A stretch of 45,421 bases of DNA from Bradyrhizobium sp. AT1. GTDB lineage: Bacteria > Pseudomonadota > Alphaproteobacteria > Rhizobiales > Xanthobacteraceae. Shown piece by piece: positions 1 to 6,974 of the stretch (the stretch's first letter is position 1; every line of letters starts with the position of its first letter). The DNA lies in contig NZ_JXDL01000001.1 of NCBI RefSeq assembly GCF_001590795.1, positions 2,904,956 through 2,950,376 of the forward strand. Direction: 5' to 3'. Both the position numbers and the translations under genes were made by a program. A model generated the notes under the pieces. That model saw only the letters and a program-made list of their open reading frames with translations. It was not told the DNA's origin and searched no databases.

Positions 1-13
1 AGAGGCGAAGAAC

Positions 14-784
14 CTACCGATGCGGATCGGGATACACCACGCTGCGCCAGCCGCTGCGGTCGAAGGGGCGCCACTGGCCCTCCTTCTGCGCGAGACGGTC
101 GGCAACGGCATAGACGACGGCGGGATGGTGGCCCATGCCGCAATGGCTGCTCTCGACCTCGATGCTCTCGGTTTGCGCTCCCGCCTTTTCCATGCAGCCC
201 TGCCAGGCGCAGACGCCGTCGGTGCGGCTAAAGATGGCGGTGGTCGGCACCGGCGGCGGCACGGCGAGCTCGCTGCCGAAGTCGGGATCGACCTCGTCGG
301 ACTTCTGCCCGCTCGCCCATTCATAGACGCGCCAGGCATTGGTCGAACGGGGATTGCCGGCAAAAGGACTGCCCAGCGTGATGACCTGACGCACGCGCTC
401 GGGCATCATCTTGGCGAGCTGACGCGCATAGAGGCCACCGAGACTCCAGCCGACCAGGCTGATCGCGCGGCCATGGGTGTCGTTGAGCTCTTGGACCAGA
501 TCGACCATCGCGTGCTGCACACCGTCACGCAGGCCGTAATTGCGGCCCTGGCGCCAGCCGCTCACCGCGTAGCCTTTGCTGCCCAGGAACGTGCGCAGCG
601 CGCGCGTGGAGGCATCGGAGGCCACGAGGCCCGGCAACACGAGCACCGGATGCCCGTCGCCACGCGGCGCAAGACTCAGCAGAGGCAGTGCGCCGAGGAA
701 CGCGCCAAACTCATGGATCGCACGCCCTTCCAAAAACATCAGAGTTTTGGACGGCGCACGCAGCGTCTGGGCAGTAGCGTTCAT
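14..784 (-). CDS. alpha/beta hydrolase (lipase-like), paralogue of the gene at 12943
   Basis: A 256-residue alpha/beta hydrolase, probably a cytoplasmic esterase or lipase-like enzyme; the substrate is unknown. The nucleophile elbow GWSLGG places the catalytic serine at about residue 114. Likely triad partners are D189 (SRTDGV) and H214 (SSHCGMGHH). I start it at the ATG at 784 because GGGGAAA lies just upstream; the open frame continues 31 codons further but that stretch has no homology to the paralogue. The protein shares the block RGDGHPVL and the whole core with the hydrolase at 12943-13743, so the two are paralogues at opposite ends of the lipid region. No signal peptide is seen. The fold is certain from motifs; the reaction is not. 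Confidence 0.85.
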   Translation of the reverse strand: MNATAQTLRAPSKTLMFLEGRAIHEFGAFLGALPLLSLAPRGDGHPVLVLPGLVASDASTRALRTFLGSKGYAVSGWRQGRNYGLRDGVQHAMVDLVQELNDTHGRAISLVGWSLGGLYARQLAKMMPERVRQVITLGSPFAGNPRSTNAWRVYEWASGQKSDEVDPDFGSELAVPPPVPTTAIFSRTDGVCAWQGCMEKAGAQTESIEVESSHCGMGHHPAVVYAVADRLAQKEGQWRPFDRSGWRSVVYPDPHR

Positions 785-920
785 CACTGTTTCCCCTGAG
801 AAGGGCCGGTCGAGAGGCCGGCAAAATGGGCATGAATTCCAACACGCCGGCTTCTGGATCGTTCCGCAGCGCAACATGAATCAGCTAGGCGGCCGGGTTC
901 CGACATTCAAGCGGGAGAGT

Positions 921-943
921 CGCGGGGCGACAATAGCCCCGCG
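921..943. terminator. hairpin downstream of the DUF445 gene
   Basis: An 8-bp perfect inverted repeat (CGCGGGGC / GCCCCGCG) with a 7-nt loop lies 30 bases past the stop of the leftward DUF445 gene. There is no T-run on either strand, so it is at best a weak or Rho-assisted terminator or an mRNA-stabilising 3' hairpin. Confidence 0.35.
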
Positions 944-972
944 CGTTAATGATAACGGCCGTGACGCAAAAG

Positions 973-2259
973 TCACAGCCATCGAAGCAGGAATTCTACG
1001 GAGTAGAGCGCGAGCCCGGCGAGGCCGCCGATCAGCGAGCCGTTGAAGCGGATGTATTGCAGGTCGCGCCCGATGTTGATTTCGATCAGCGAAATCAACT
1101 GCGCCATGTCCCACGCCTTGACCTGGTCGGAGATGAAGATCGAAACGCCGCTCTTCTGATCGGCGATGAAGCTGCGCAGCACCGTGACCAGCCCCTTGTT
1201 GATTTCGCCGCGCAGCTCGGCATCGCCGGCCAGCGCCTCGCCCGCCGCGACGAACATTCCGGCAAGGTGATGCTGCAGCACCTGCGTCTCGCCGCTCGCA
1301 CTACGCTCGATGAAGGAGCGCGTATTGGCCCAGACGGTGCGAGCGAGATCGGCAAGCTCGGGCCGCGCCAGCAGATCACGCTTCAAGCCGTCGATGCGGT
1401 CGATATAGGCCTGATCGGTACCGAGCCGGTCGACGAAGCTCAGCACCATGCGGTCGAACTCGCCGCGGAACGGATGCTTGGGATCGCTGCGCACCTCGTT
1501 GAAGAAGGCGGTAGCGGAGGCCACGATCTTGTTCACCAGAAACTTGTCGGCGCGATAGAGTCGCAGCAGGGTCGGCAATTCCGCGCGCACCTTCTCGCGG
1601 ATCATCCCCATCGTCTCTGTCTGGTTCAGCGTCTCGTGCATCACGCGCAGGAGATCGTCGAACAGAATCTGGTGGCGCCCTTCGGCCACGAAGCCGCGCA
1701 GCGTGCCGGCTGCAAGCGGCGCAAGATCGATCGCCTGCAATTGCGAAGACATGCGACGGATGATGAAGGTCATCAGGCCCGAGCTCTCGGTCGCCGAGAC
1801 GGCTTCCGGCAGCAAACGGAGCGCGAAGCGCGCCAGATCATCGCTGCGCTTGCGATCGCGCAGCCAGTCGGCGACGAAGGAGCCGAAATCGATCTCCTTC
1901 AGCTTGGCCTCGACGGGATCTGCCGAAAGGAAATGCACCTGGATGAACTCGCCGAGCTTGTCGGCGATGCGGGCCTGGTTGCTTTGGATGATCGCGGTGT
2001 GCGGGATCGGCAAGCCGAGCGGCCGCTTGAACAGGGCAACCACGGCGTACCAATCGGCGAGCCCGCCGATGGTCGCGGCTTCCGCGAAGGCGGCGATGAA
2101 GCCGAAGGCGGGATGCACGGGCAGCAGCCACTTTGCGATGATGAACAGCGCAAGCGTCGAAGCCAGCACCAGCGTCGCCAGCGCCTTGACGCGGCGCAGC
2201 TCGGCCGCGCGTTCGGCGTCGCCGGGGGTGTCAAAGGAGAAGGTGGCGAGGGGAGTCAT
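973..2259 (-). CDS. DUF445 family membrane protein
   Basis: A 428-residue protein resembling the DUF445 (YjiN-type) family, whose function is not established. A hydrophobic pair of segments near residues 27-65 includes the family-typical GGLADWYAVVALF stretch. A final hydrophobic helix near 408-427 (GGLAGLALYSVEFLL) would anchor the other end. The middle is a long soluble helical region. The ATG at 2259 has no good ribosome-binding site, but no better start lies downstream before the first membrane segment. It sits alone between a repeat element and the hydrolase at 14-784, with no operon partner that suggests a role. Confidence 0.8.
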   Translation of the reverse strand: MTPLATFSFDTPGDAERAAELRRVKALATLVLASTLALFIIAKWLLPVHPAFGFIAAFAEAATIGGLADWYAVVALFKRPLGLPIPHTAIIQSNQARIADKLGEFIQVHFLSADPVEAKLKEIDFGSFVADWLRDRKRSDDLARFALRLLPEAVSATESSGLMTFIIRRMSSQLQAIDLAPLAAGTLRGFVAEGRHQILFDDLLRVMHETLNQTETMGMIREKVRAELPTLLRLYRADKFLVNKIVASATAFFNEVRSDPKHPFRGEFDRMVLSFVDRLGTDQAYIDRIDGLKRDLLARPELADLARTVWANTRSFIERSASGETQVLQHHLAGMFVAAGEALAGDAELRGEINKGLVTVLRSFIADQKSGVSIFISDQVKAWDMAQLISLIEINIGRDLQYIRFNGSLIGGLAGLALYSVEFLLRWL

Positions 2260-2283
2260 GAGGGATACTTAGCGCGTCGGTCT

Positions 2284-2428
2284 CTTCGTGTCCCGGACAA
2301 GGCGCAACGCGCAGCGTAGCGACGTCGAGGCGGGACCCACCATGGACCCCGGATCGGCAGTGCACCACGCCGCCTGGACGATGCTTCGCATCGCCAGGGC
2401 CGCGCTGGCACTGCATCCGGGGAACGCA
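2284..2428. repeat. degenerate palindromic intergenic repeat
   Basis: This noncoding stretch between the DUF445 and phasin genes has a nested inverted-repeat layout: outer arms around GTGTCCCGGAC and ATCCGGGGA, and inner arms around GCGGGACCCA and TGGACCCCGG. The same outer and inner pattern, better preserved, recurs at 23598-23733. I take both as copies of one palindromic repeat family of the kind scattered between genes in Bradyrhizobium. It encodes nothing; short open frames across it are not genes. Confidence 0.6.
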
Positions 2429-2443
2429 GGCGACAAAAACAAA

Positions 2444-2463
2444 AGGCCCGCCGAAGCGGGCCT
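2444..2463 (-). terminator. rho-independent terminator of the phasin gene
   Basis: A perfect 8-bp stem (AGGCCCGC / GCGGGCCT) with a 4-nt loop is followed on the minus strand by TTTTGTTTTTG. It lies 30 bases beyond the phasin stop codon and is a textbook intrinsic terminator for that leftward transcript. Confidence 0.85.
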
Positions 2464-2493
2464 CAAATTTCAGTTTGAACTCAGGGCGCCAGA

Positions 2494-2949
2494 TCAGGCG
2501 GTCTTGTTGTAGACCTTGGCAAAATTGTCCTGAGCGGACTTGGCACCGTTGGCGGCCAGCTGGCCGACATAGTCCGCGGTCGCCTTGGCGCGCGAGACGA
2601 ACACTTCGCCGCGGGAGCGGAGCAGGCTCGACTGGATCTCGACGGCCTCGCTGAACGACTTGGCGGACGCAAGCTTGTCGATGCCGGCGAAGAACGCCTG
2701 GGCGTCGTCATAGATCGCCTGCTGGATGTTGCGGCTGATCTTGCCGGCCTCGGCGACGGATTCGGTCACCGCGTTCTCGACGGCGGCAGTCACGCGCTCA
2801 GAGCCGGCGAAGGCCTCGGCAGCACGGTCCTTGGCGGTATTGGCAGTCTTCTTGACGAACTCGCGGGCGGCCTCGGGAACTTCCAGGTTCTGGATGTTCT
2901 TGAAAGCGTCCTTGAAGCCCTCGAAAGTGGTGTTGGTTTCGGTGGTCAT
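2494..2949 (-). CDS. phasin family protein (PHA granule-associated)
   Basis: A 151-residue protein with the make-up of a Phasin_2 family member: almost wholly alpha-helical and amphipathic, rich in Ala, Lys and Glu, with no cysteine, signal peptide or membrane span. Phasins coat polyhydroxyalkanoate granules and control their number and size. Start at 2949 is backed by GGAG nine bases upstream. It is a single-gene unit with its own terminator (2444-2463) and an upstream region that may carry a PhaR-like operator (3018-3066). The PHA synthase genes lie less than 1 kb away on the same strand, which supports the assignment. Confidence 0.88.
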   Translation of the reverse strand: MTTETNTTFEGFKDAFKNIQNLEVPEAAREFVKKTANTAKDRAAEAFAGSERVTAAVENAVTESVAEAGKISRNIQQAIYDDAQAFFAGIDKLASAKSFSEAVEIQSSLLRSRGEVFVSRAKATADYVGQLAANGAKSAQDNFAKVYNKTA

Positions 2950-3017
2950 GGGGTTGTCTCCATCCTCATTTGATCTGAGCTATGGGCTCACCCCGTCCGC
3001 ATTGGCCCGGGGCACGA

Positions 3018-3066
3018 CTTATATGGCATAGTTAATGGTGCGATGCAACATTGATATTGCACTGCG
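3018..3066 (-). promoter_or_regulatory. candidate phasin promoter with TGC-rich palindrome
   Basis: On the minus strand, TATAAG (3018-3023) could serve as -10 and TTGCAT (3043-3048) as -35, with a long 19-bp spacer. An imperfect palindrome, TGCGATGCAA (3039-3048) against TTGCACTGCG (3057-3066), overlaps the -35. PhaR repressors of alphaproteobacteria are known to bind TGC-rich sites at phasin promoters, so PhaR control is a reasonable inference but unproven. Confidence 0.35.
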
Positions 3067-3141
3067 ATATCACGAACTCGTGAACCGCCTTAACGAGAGG
3101 CAATATGCTGCCTCTCCCGCCAGACAAAGTCCCGAAGCGCC

Positions 3142-3735
3142 CTAATGCTGGACCGCGCCCGGCAGGCCGTAGGCCTCCATCTGGGCCTGGACCTGCGCGA
3201 TGTTGTGGCCGAGCACGACGATGTCGTGGGTCTTGCCGTCGACGTCCCGGACATGGTCTCGCAGCAACGCTTCTGCCTTGAAGCCGAGGCTCTCGAAAAC
3301 GGCGATCGCGGCCTGCTGGTCGACCGTCATCTGCACCGAGAGTTTTTCCAGGCCCGCGCCGAGCGCGAGTGCGAAGGTCTCCTGCGACAGCGCCCGCCCC
3401 ACCCCCTTCCCGCGAACGTCGAGCGAGACCACCATCCGGATCTCGCCGACATGGGGCGACCAGGAATGCGGATCGCGCACCAGCGTTCCGCAGCCGACCA
3501 CCTTGCCGTCCGCGATCGCAAGCAGGCTCGTGATCGCGCCACGCTCGATCTCCTTGACCCAGGCCGACAGCACCTTCGGCTCGCTGATATTGCGCGGAAG
3601 AAACAACAAATCGTGGGTCGGCAGGCCTTTGCCGAAGGCGAGCACCGCGGCTTCGTCCGCGGGCGACATCAGGCGTATCTCGATATCGCCGGCGTCGGTC
3701 TTGACGTGACGCGGATAGGAACGCTGCTCGCTCAT
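3142..3735 (-). CDS. GNAT family N-acetyltransferase
   Basis: A 197-residue protein with the GNAT fold: the acetyl-CoA-binding motif A is visible as VSLDVRGKGVGRALSQE around residues 110-126, preceded by the beta strands of the core. It should transfer an acetyl group from acetyl-CoA to an unknown amine. I start it at the ATG at 3735 because this overlaps the phaC stop as ATGA, a translational-coupling arrangement; an in-frame ATG at 3774 lies inside phaC and lacks support. It is the last gene of the PhaE-like/phaC/GNAT operon. Why an acetyltransferase is coupled to a PHA synthase is not apparent from the sequence. Confidence 0.85.
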   Translation of the reverse strand: MSEQRSYPRHVKTDAGDIEIRLMSPADEAAVLAFGKGLPTHDLLFLPRNISEPKVLSAWVKEIERGAITSLLAIADGKVVGCGTLVRDPHSWSPHVGEIRMVVSLDVRGKGVGRALSQETFALALGAGLEKLSVQMTVDQQAAIAVFESLGFKAEALLRDHVRDVDGKTHDIVVLGHNIAQVQAQMEAYGLPGAVQH

Positions 3736-4814
3736 GTCGATCTCTTTCCCAGCCAGGAATCCAGTTTCGGCCACAGCCGCTTCACGGCGTTGGCGCCGGC
3801 GACGAGCGAGACGTGACCGCCCTTCAGCATCACCTCTTCCTTGTCCTCGGACCCGATCTTCGCGACCAGGTGCTTGGCCGCCTCATACGGCACGATGTGG
3901 TCGTGCTCGGCGACCGCATGCAGGAACGGCACCTTGATATCCTCGAGCTTCGCCGCGCGACCGCCGACCGACATGGTGTCGTTGAACAGCTTGTTGTCCC
4001 ACATCAGGTCCTTGGTGATGGTGCGGAAATACTCGCCCGCAAGCGGCAGCGTGTCGGTCGCCCAGCGGTCGAACAGCCGGTACGACTTGACGAACTCATC
4101 GTTCCAGATGTTCTCCCAGAGCTGGATCTGACTCACCGTGCGCGAGGCCGGGCGCAGCATCTCGAACGAGGACAGGATCATCTCCGGCGGCACGTTGCCG
4201 ACACTGTCGACGAGATGGTCGACGTCGAAATAGCGACGGTCGGAAAAGTTCGAGAACAGCTTCATCTCGCGAAAGTCGATCGGCGTGGTGAAGCAGATCA
4301 GGTTCTTCATCGGCCCGTCCTTGTGGATCGCGCCGTACAGCAACGACAGCACGCCCCCGAAGCAATAGCCGATGACAGAGACGTCCTGCTCGCCGGAATC
4401 GGCTTGCACGCGGCGGACGCAATCCGGGATGAAGTCGAGGACGTAGTCCTCCATCCGCAGGCTCTTCTCCTCCGGCCGCGGCGCGCTCCAGTCGAGCATG
4501 TAGACATCGTAGCCGCGCTTGAGCAGGAACTCGATGAAGCTCTGCCCGGGGACGAGGTCGAGAATGTAGCCGCGGTTGGTGGTGGCCATCACGATCAGCA
4601 CCGGCACGCGGTAGATCTCGTCAGACATCGGTCGGTAGTGATAGAGATTCATGGTGCCACGCGTATGCAGCACGTCTTTCGGAGTCGAGCCGAGTGAAGG
4701 GCCGGAGGTCGAGAAATATTCGACGCCCTTGATGCTGCGCTGGATCGCGCGCTGCACCTCGGACTGAATGCGCTCCGGGATGGATGCGAGATCGAGTCCC
4801 GCCGGCGCGTTCAT
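3732..4814 (-). CDS. phaC: class III-type poly(3-hydroxyalkanoate) synthase catalytic subunit PhaC
   Basis: A 360-residue synthase that polymerises (R)-3-hydroxyacyl-CoA into polyhydroxyalkanoate on granules. The lipase-like box GYCFGG gives the catalytic cysteine at C151. D305 (AEHDHIVP) and H334 (KGGHVSL) complete the triad, spaced almost as in the class III enzyme of Allochromatium vinosum (C149, D302, H331, from memory). The length near 360 residues is typical of class III/IV PhaC rather than the roughly 600 of class I. The start at 4814 overlaps the stop of the PhaE-like gene as ATGA; the open frame extends to 5285 but that part runs through the upstream gene in another frame. The next gene is again coupled by ATGA. 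Confidence 0.93.
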   Translation of the reverse strand: MNAPAGLDLASIPERIQSEVQRAIQRSIKGVEYFSTSGPSLGSTPKDVLHTRGTMNLYHYRPMSDEIYRVPVLIVMATTNRGYILDLVPGQSFIEFLLKRGYDVYMLDWSAPRPEEKSLRMEDYVLDFIPDCVRRVQADSGEQDVSVIGYCFGGVLSLLYGAIHKDGPMKNLICFTTPIDFREMKLFSNFSDRRYFDVDHLVDSVGNVPPEMILSSFEMLRPASRTVSQIQLWENIWNDEFVKSYRLFDRWATDTLPLAGEYFRTITKDLMWDNKLFNDTMSVGGRAAKLEDIKVPFLHAVAEHDHIVPYEAAKHLVAKIGSEDKEEVMLKGGHVSLVAGANAVKRLWPKLDSWLGKRST

Positions 4815-5194
4815 GTCTGGCCTCCGTTTTCGGAAGGCGGACGCTTCGTCCGCGGCGGCCGCGGCGTCCCATCGAAACCTTGCGAGATGCCGGCATTGGC
4901 CGCCATCTGGCTCAGCATCGACTTCATCTCGCCGATCTGGGCTTCGATCGACTGCAGCCGTTCGGCCAGACTTGTGACCTGCTCCCGGCTCGGCAGGTTC
5001 ATCGTGACGAGATACTTCTCCATGAGCTCGCCGAGCTGCTTCTGAGCACCTGCAGCAACTCCGCCCGCGCGGTTCACGACTTGCGAAAACTCGGGCGACG
5101 ACATGGCCTGGTTGGCGAAAGAGTTGAACCCCTTCTCCATCTCGCCCACCATCTTCTGCCACATGGCAACGGGGTCGTTGGTCTTGTCGGTCAT
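4811..5194 (-). CDS. short PhaE/PhaR-like PHA synthase accessory subunit
   Basis: A 127-residue helical protein immediately upstream of phaC and overlapping it by ATGA. Residues around 80-110 (LPSREQVTSLAERLQSIEAQ) resemble the conserved C-terminal segment of PhaE, followed by heptad-like helix and a basic Pro-rich tail. Class III synthases need PhaE (about 40 kDa) and class IV need PhaR (about 20 kDa); this one is shorter than both, so it may be a minimal activating subunit. Start at 5194 is fixed by AGGAGG seven bases upstream. Assignment rests on position plus this short similarity; a phasin-like role is the alternative. Confidence 0.65.
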   Translation of the reverse strand: MTDKTNDPVAMWQKMVGEMEKGFNSFANQAMSSPEFSQVVNRAGGVAAGAQKQLGELMEKYLVTMNLPSREQVTSLAERLQSIEAQIGEMKSMLSQMAANAGISQGFDGTPRPPRTKRPPSENGGQT

Positions 5195-5241
5195 CGGCGT
5201 CCTCCTGAAATCGAGAGCTGCGATGCCCTTCTTTTTGCGCC

Positions 5242-5276
5242 ATACCACACCGTTGCGCGGTGCCGGTCAACCGGCA
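5242..5276 (-). promoter_or_regulatory. candidate promoter and operator of the PHA synthase operon
   Basis: On the minus strand TTGACC (5265-5270) and TGGTAT (5242-5247) are separated by exactly 17 bases, a plausible housekeeping promoter 48 bases before the PhaE-like start. A perfect palindrome TGCCGGT-CA-ACCGGCA (5261-5276) overlaps the -35 and could be an operator. It lies in the gap between divergent genes, so a bound regulator could also affect the hydrolase at 5359. Confidence 0.4.
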
Positions 5277-5358
5277 GGTCCTCAAGTGCGGCGCACACGC
5301 CTTCTTTGCGGCGTGAAACCATGCGATACAGCATCGATCAGCAGGAGGGACCGCGTCC

Positions 5359-6273
5359 GTGACCAGCCATCAGCCGCCCCAGACCGTCCGCGCCAACGGC
5401 ATCGACATCTGCTACGAGATCTTCGGCAACGACAATGCCGAGCCGCTGCTGCTGATCATGGGGCTCGGGGCGCAGATGATCCACTGGGACGATGCGTTCT
5501 GCGAACAGCTTGCCGCGCGCGGCTTCCGCGTCATCCGCTTCGACAACCGCGACATCGGCAAGTCCAGCCATCTCACCGGCGGCAAGCGGTTGACGCCGCT
5601 CGAGCTGCTGAAGCTGCGGTTCCTCAAGATCCCTGTCGCCGCGACCTACAAACTGATCGACATGGCCAAGGACACGGTTGCCCTGATGGATACGCTCGGC
5701 ATCAAGTCGGCGCATCTGGTCGGAGCATCCATGGGCGGCATGATCGCGCAGGAGGTGACGCTGTCGTTTCCGCACCGCGTCCGTTCGCTGACATCGATCA
5801 TGTCGACGACAGGCAATCCGCGCGTCCCGCCCCCGTCGCGCGAGGCCGCGGCCATGCTGATGGCGCCGCCGCCGCGCAGCAAGGAGGAGTTCATCGTCCG
5901 CTACGGCGAGACCTGGAAGCTGCTGCGCGCCGGACATTTTCCGGAGGAGGAAGCGCTCGACCCCGAACGTGCCGAGCGCGTGTTCGCCCGCGGTCTCAAT
6001 CCGGCCGGCGTCGGCCGCCAGCTCCGCGCCGTGCTGGCGTCCGGCAGCCGCAAGGAGCGGCTCCACGCAGTGACCACTCCGACGCTGGTGATCCACGGCA
6101 CGGTCGATCCGCTGGTCAGGCCGGAGGGCGGCAAGGACACCGCAGAGTCAATCCCGAACGCAAAGCTGTTGACGATCGAAGGCATGGGCCACGCGCTGCC
6201 GATGCGGTTCTGGCCGGAGATCATCGGCGCCATCGACAAGCACGCGCATGGCGCGGCGGCGCAGACGGCTTAG
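5359..6273 (+). CDS. alpha/beta hydrolase
   Basis: A 304-residue alpha/beta hydrolase with strand-turn motifs MGLGAQMIHWDD (oxyanion region), GASMGG (catalytic serine near residue 128), an acidic residue in HGTVDPLV and a final histidine in EGMGHALP. It resembles general esterases or lactone/PHA-oligomer hydrolases; the substrate cannot be read. It starts at GTG 5359, with AGGAGG ten bases upstream. It is divergent from the PHA operon with about 160 bases between, and could take part in polymer turnover, though that is only context. Its stop overlaps the stop of the convergent spermidine-synthase-like gene. Confidence 0.85.
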   Translation: MTSHQPPQTVRANGIDICYEIFGNDNAEPLLLIMGLGAQMIHWDDAFCEQLAARGFRVIRFDNRDIGKSSHLTGGKRLTPLELLKLRFLKIPVAATYKLIDMAKDTVALMDTLGIKSAHLVGASMGGMIAQEVTLSFPHRVRSLTSIMSTTGNPRVPPPSREAAAMLMAPPPRSKEEFIVRYGETWKLLRAGHFPEEEALDPERAERVFARGLNPAGVGRQLRAVLASGSRKERLHAVTTPTLVIHGTVDPLVRPEGGKDTAESIPNAKLLTIEGMGHALPMRFWPEIIGAIDKHAHGAAAQTA

Positions 6274-6944
6274 CTCTTCCGCGCGATCCAGATCACGTGG
6301 CGCGCGCCGCCGCCTCTGCCGGTTGCGCGGACAGCGACTTCGTTGACGTCCAAGCCGACGCGCTTGAGACGCTTGGTGAATGCGGGGTTGGGTCCGGACG
6401 ACCACACCGCCAGCACGCCGCCCGGCCGCAGGGCCGTCTTCGCCGCCGTTAGCCCGCTCGCATTGTAGAGCGCGTCGTTGCCCCTTCGGGTCAACCCCTC
6501 GGGCCCGTTGTCGACGTCCAGGAGAATGGCGTCGTAGGCTGCGCTCTTCGCACGGATGATCTCGCCGACGTCGATTTCCCTTATGTCCACCCTGGGATCA
6601 TCGAGGCTGTCGCCGAAGACCTCCGCCATCGGGCCTTTCGCCCAGCTCACCACCGCCGGCACGAGCTCGGAGACCACGATCTTCGCCTTGGGGCCAAGCA
6701 CGGCGAGCGCCGCGCGCAAGGTAAAACCCATGCCGAGGCCACCGACCAGAACGACGGGTTTTGCGACTTTCTCGATCTGCTTTGCGGCAAGCGTCGCGAG
6801 CGCAGCTTCCGAGCCGGACAGACGATTGTTCATCAGCTCGTTGGTGCCGAGCTTGATGGAGAACTCCTTGCCCCGTCGCATCAGGCGAAGCTCTTCGTCG
6901 GAGCCGGGGATCTTGGCGGTGTCGATTTTTTCCCAGGGAATCAT
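6270..6944 (-). CDS. spermidine-synthase-like protein
   Basis: A 224-residue protein with the Rossmann-like fold of spermidine synthases and related aminopropyl- or methyltransferases. The nucleotide loop is VVLVGGLGMGFTLRAAL (about residues 64-80), an acidic residue follows in VSELVPAVV, and the active-site region is LLDVDNGPEGLT. It is shorter than classical SpeE (about 280 residues), and no other polyamine gene is nearby, so the substrate may not be putrescine. Its start lies 30 bases after the CYP102 stop on the same strand, so it is probably the last gene of that operon. The terminal codons of this gene and the convergent hydrolase overlap. The ribosome-binding site is poor. Confidence 0.7.
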   Translation of the reverse strand: MIPWEKIDTAKIPGSDEELRLMRRGKEFSIKLGTNELMNNRLSGSEAALATLAAKQIEKVAKPVVLVGGLGMGFTLRAALAVLGPKAKIVVSELVPAVVSWAKGPMAEVFGDSLDDPRVDIREIDVGEIIRAKSAAYDAILLDVDNGPEGLTRRGNDALYNASGLTAAKTALRPGGVLAVWSSGPNPAFTKRLKRVGLDVNEVAVRATGRGGGARHVIWIARKS

Positions 6945-6974
6945 GGGCGACGTTTAGCACGATCGGACGAACAA

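Noticed and set aside
3039..3051. A 13-base string TGCGATGCAACAT shared by the phasin upstream region and, on the other strand, the tetR upstream region near 37964-37978
   Set aside because: Dozens of 13-base matches are expected by chance in a window of this size, and the two sites differ in orientation and spacing to their genes, so I do not claim a common operator.
4815..5285. N-terminal extension of the phaC frame by about 157 codons
   Set aside because: The stretch runs through the PhaE-like gene in another frame and has no PhaC similarity. The ATG at 4814 gives the right class III length and an ATGA overlap.
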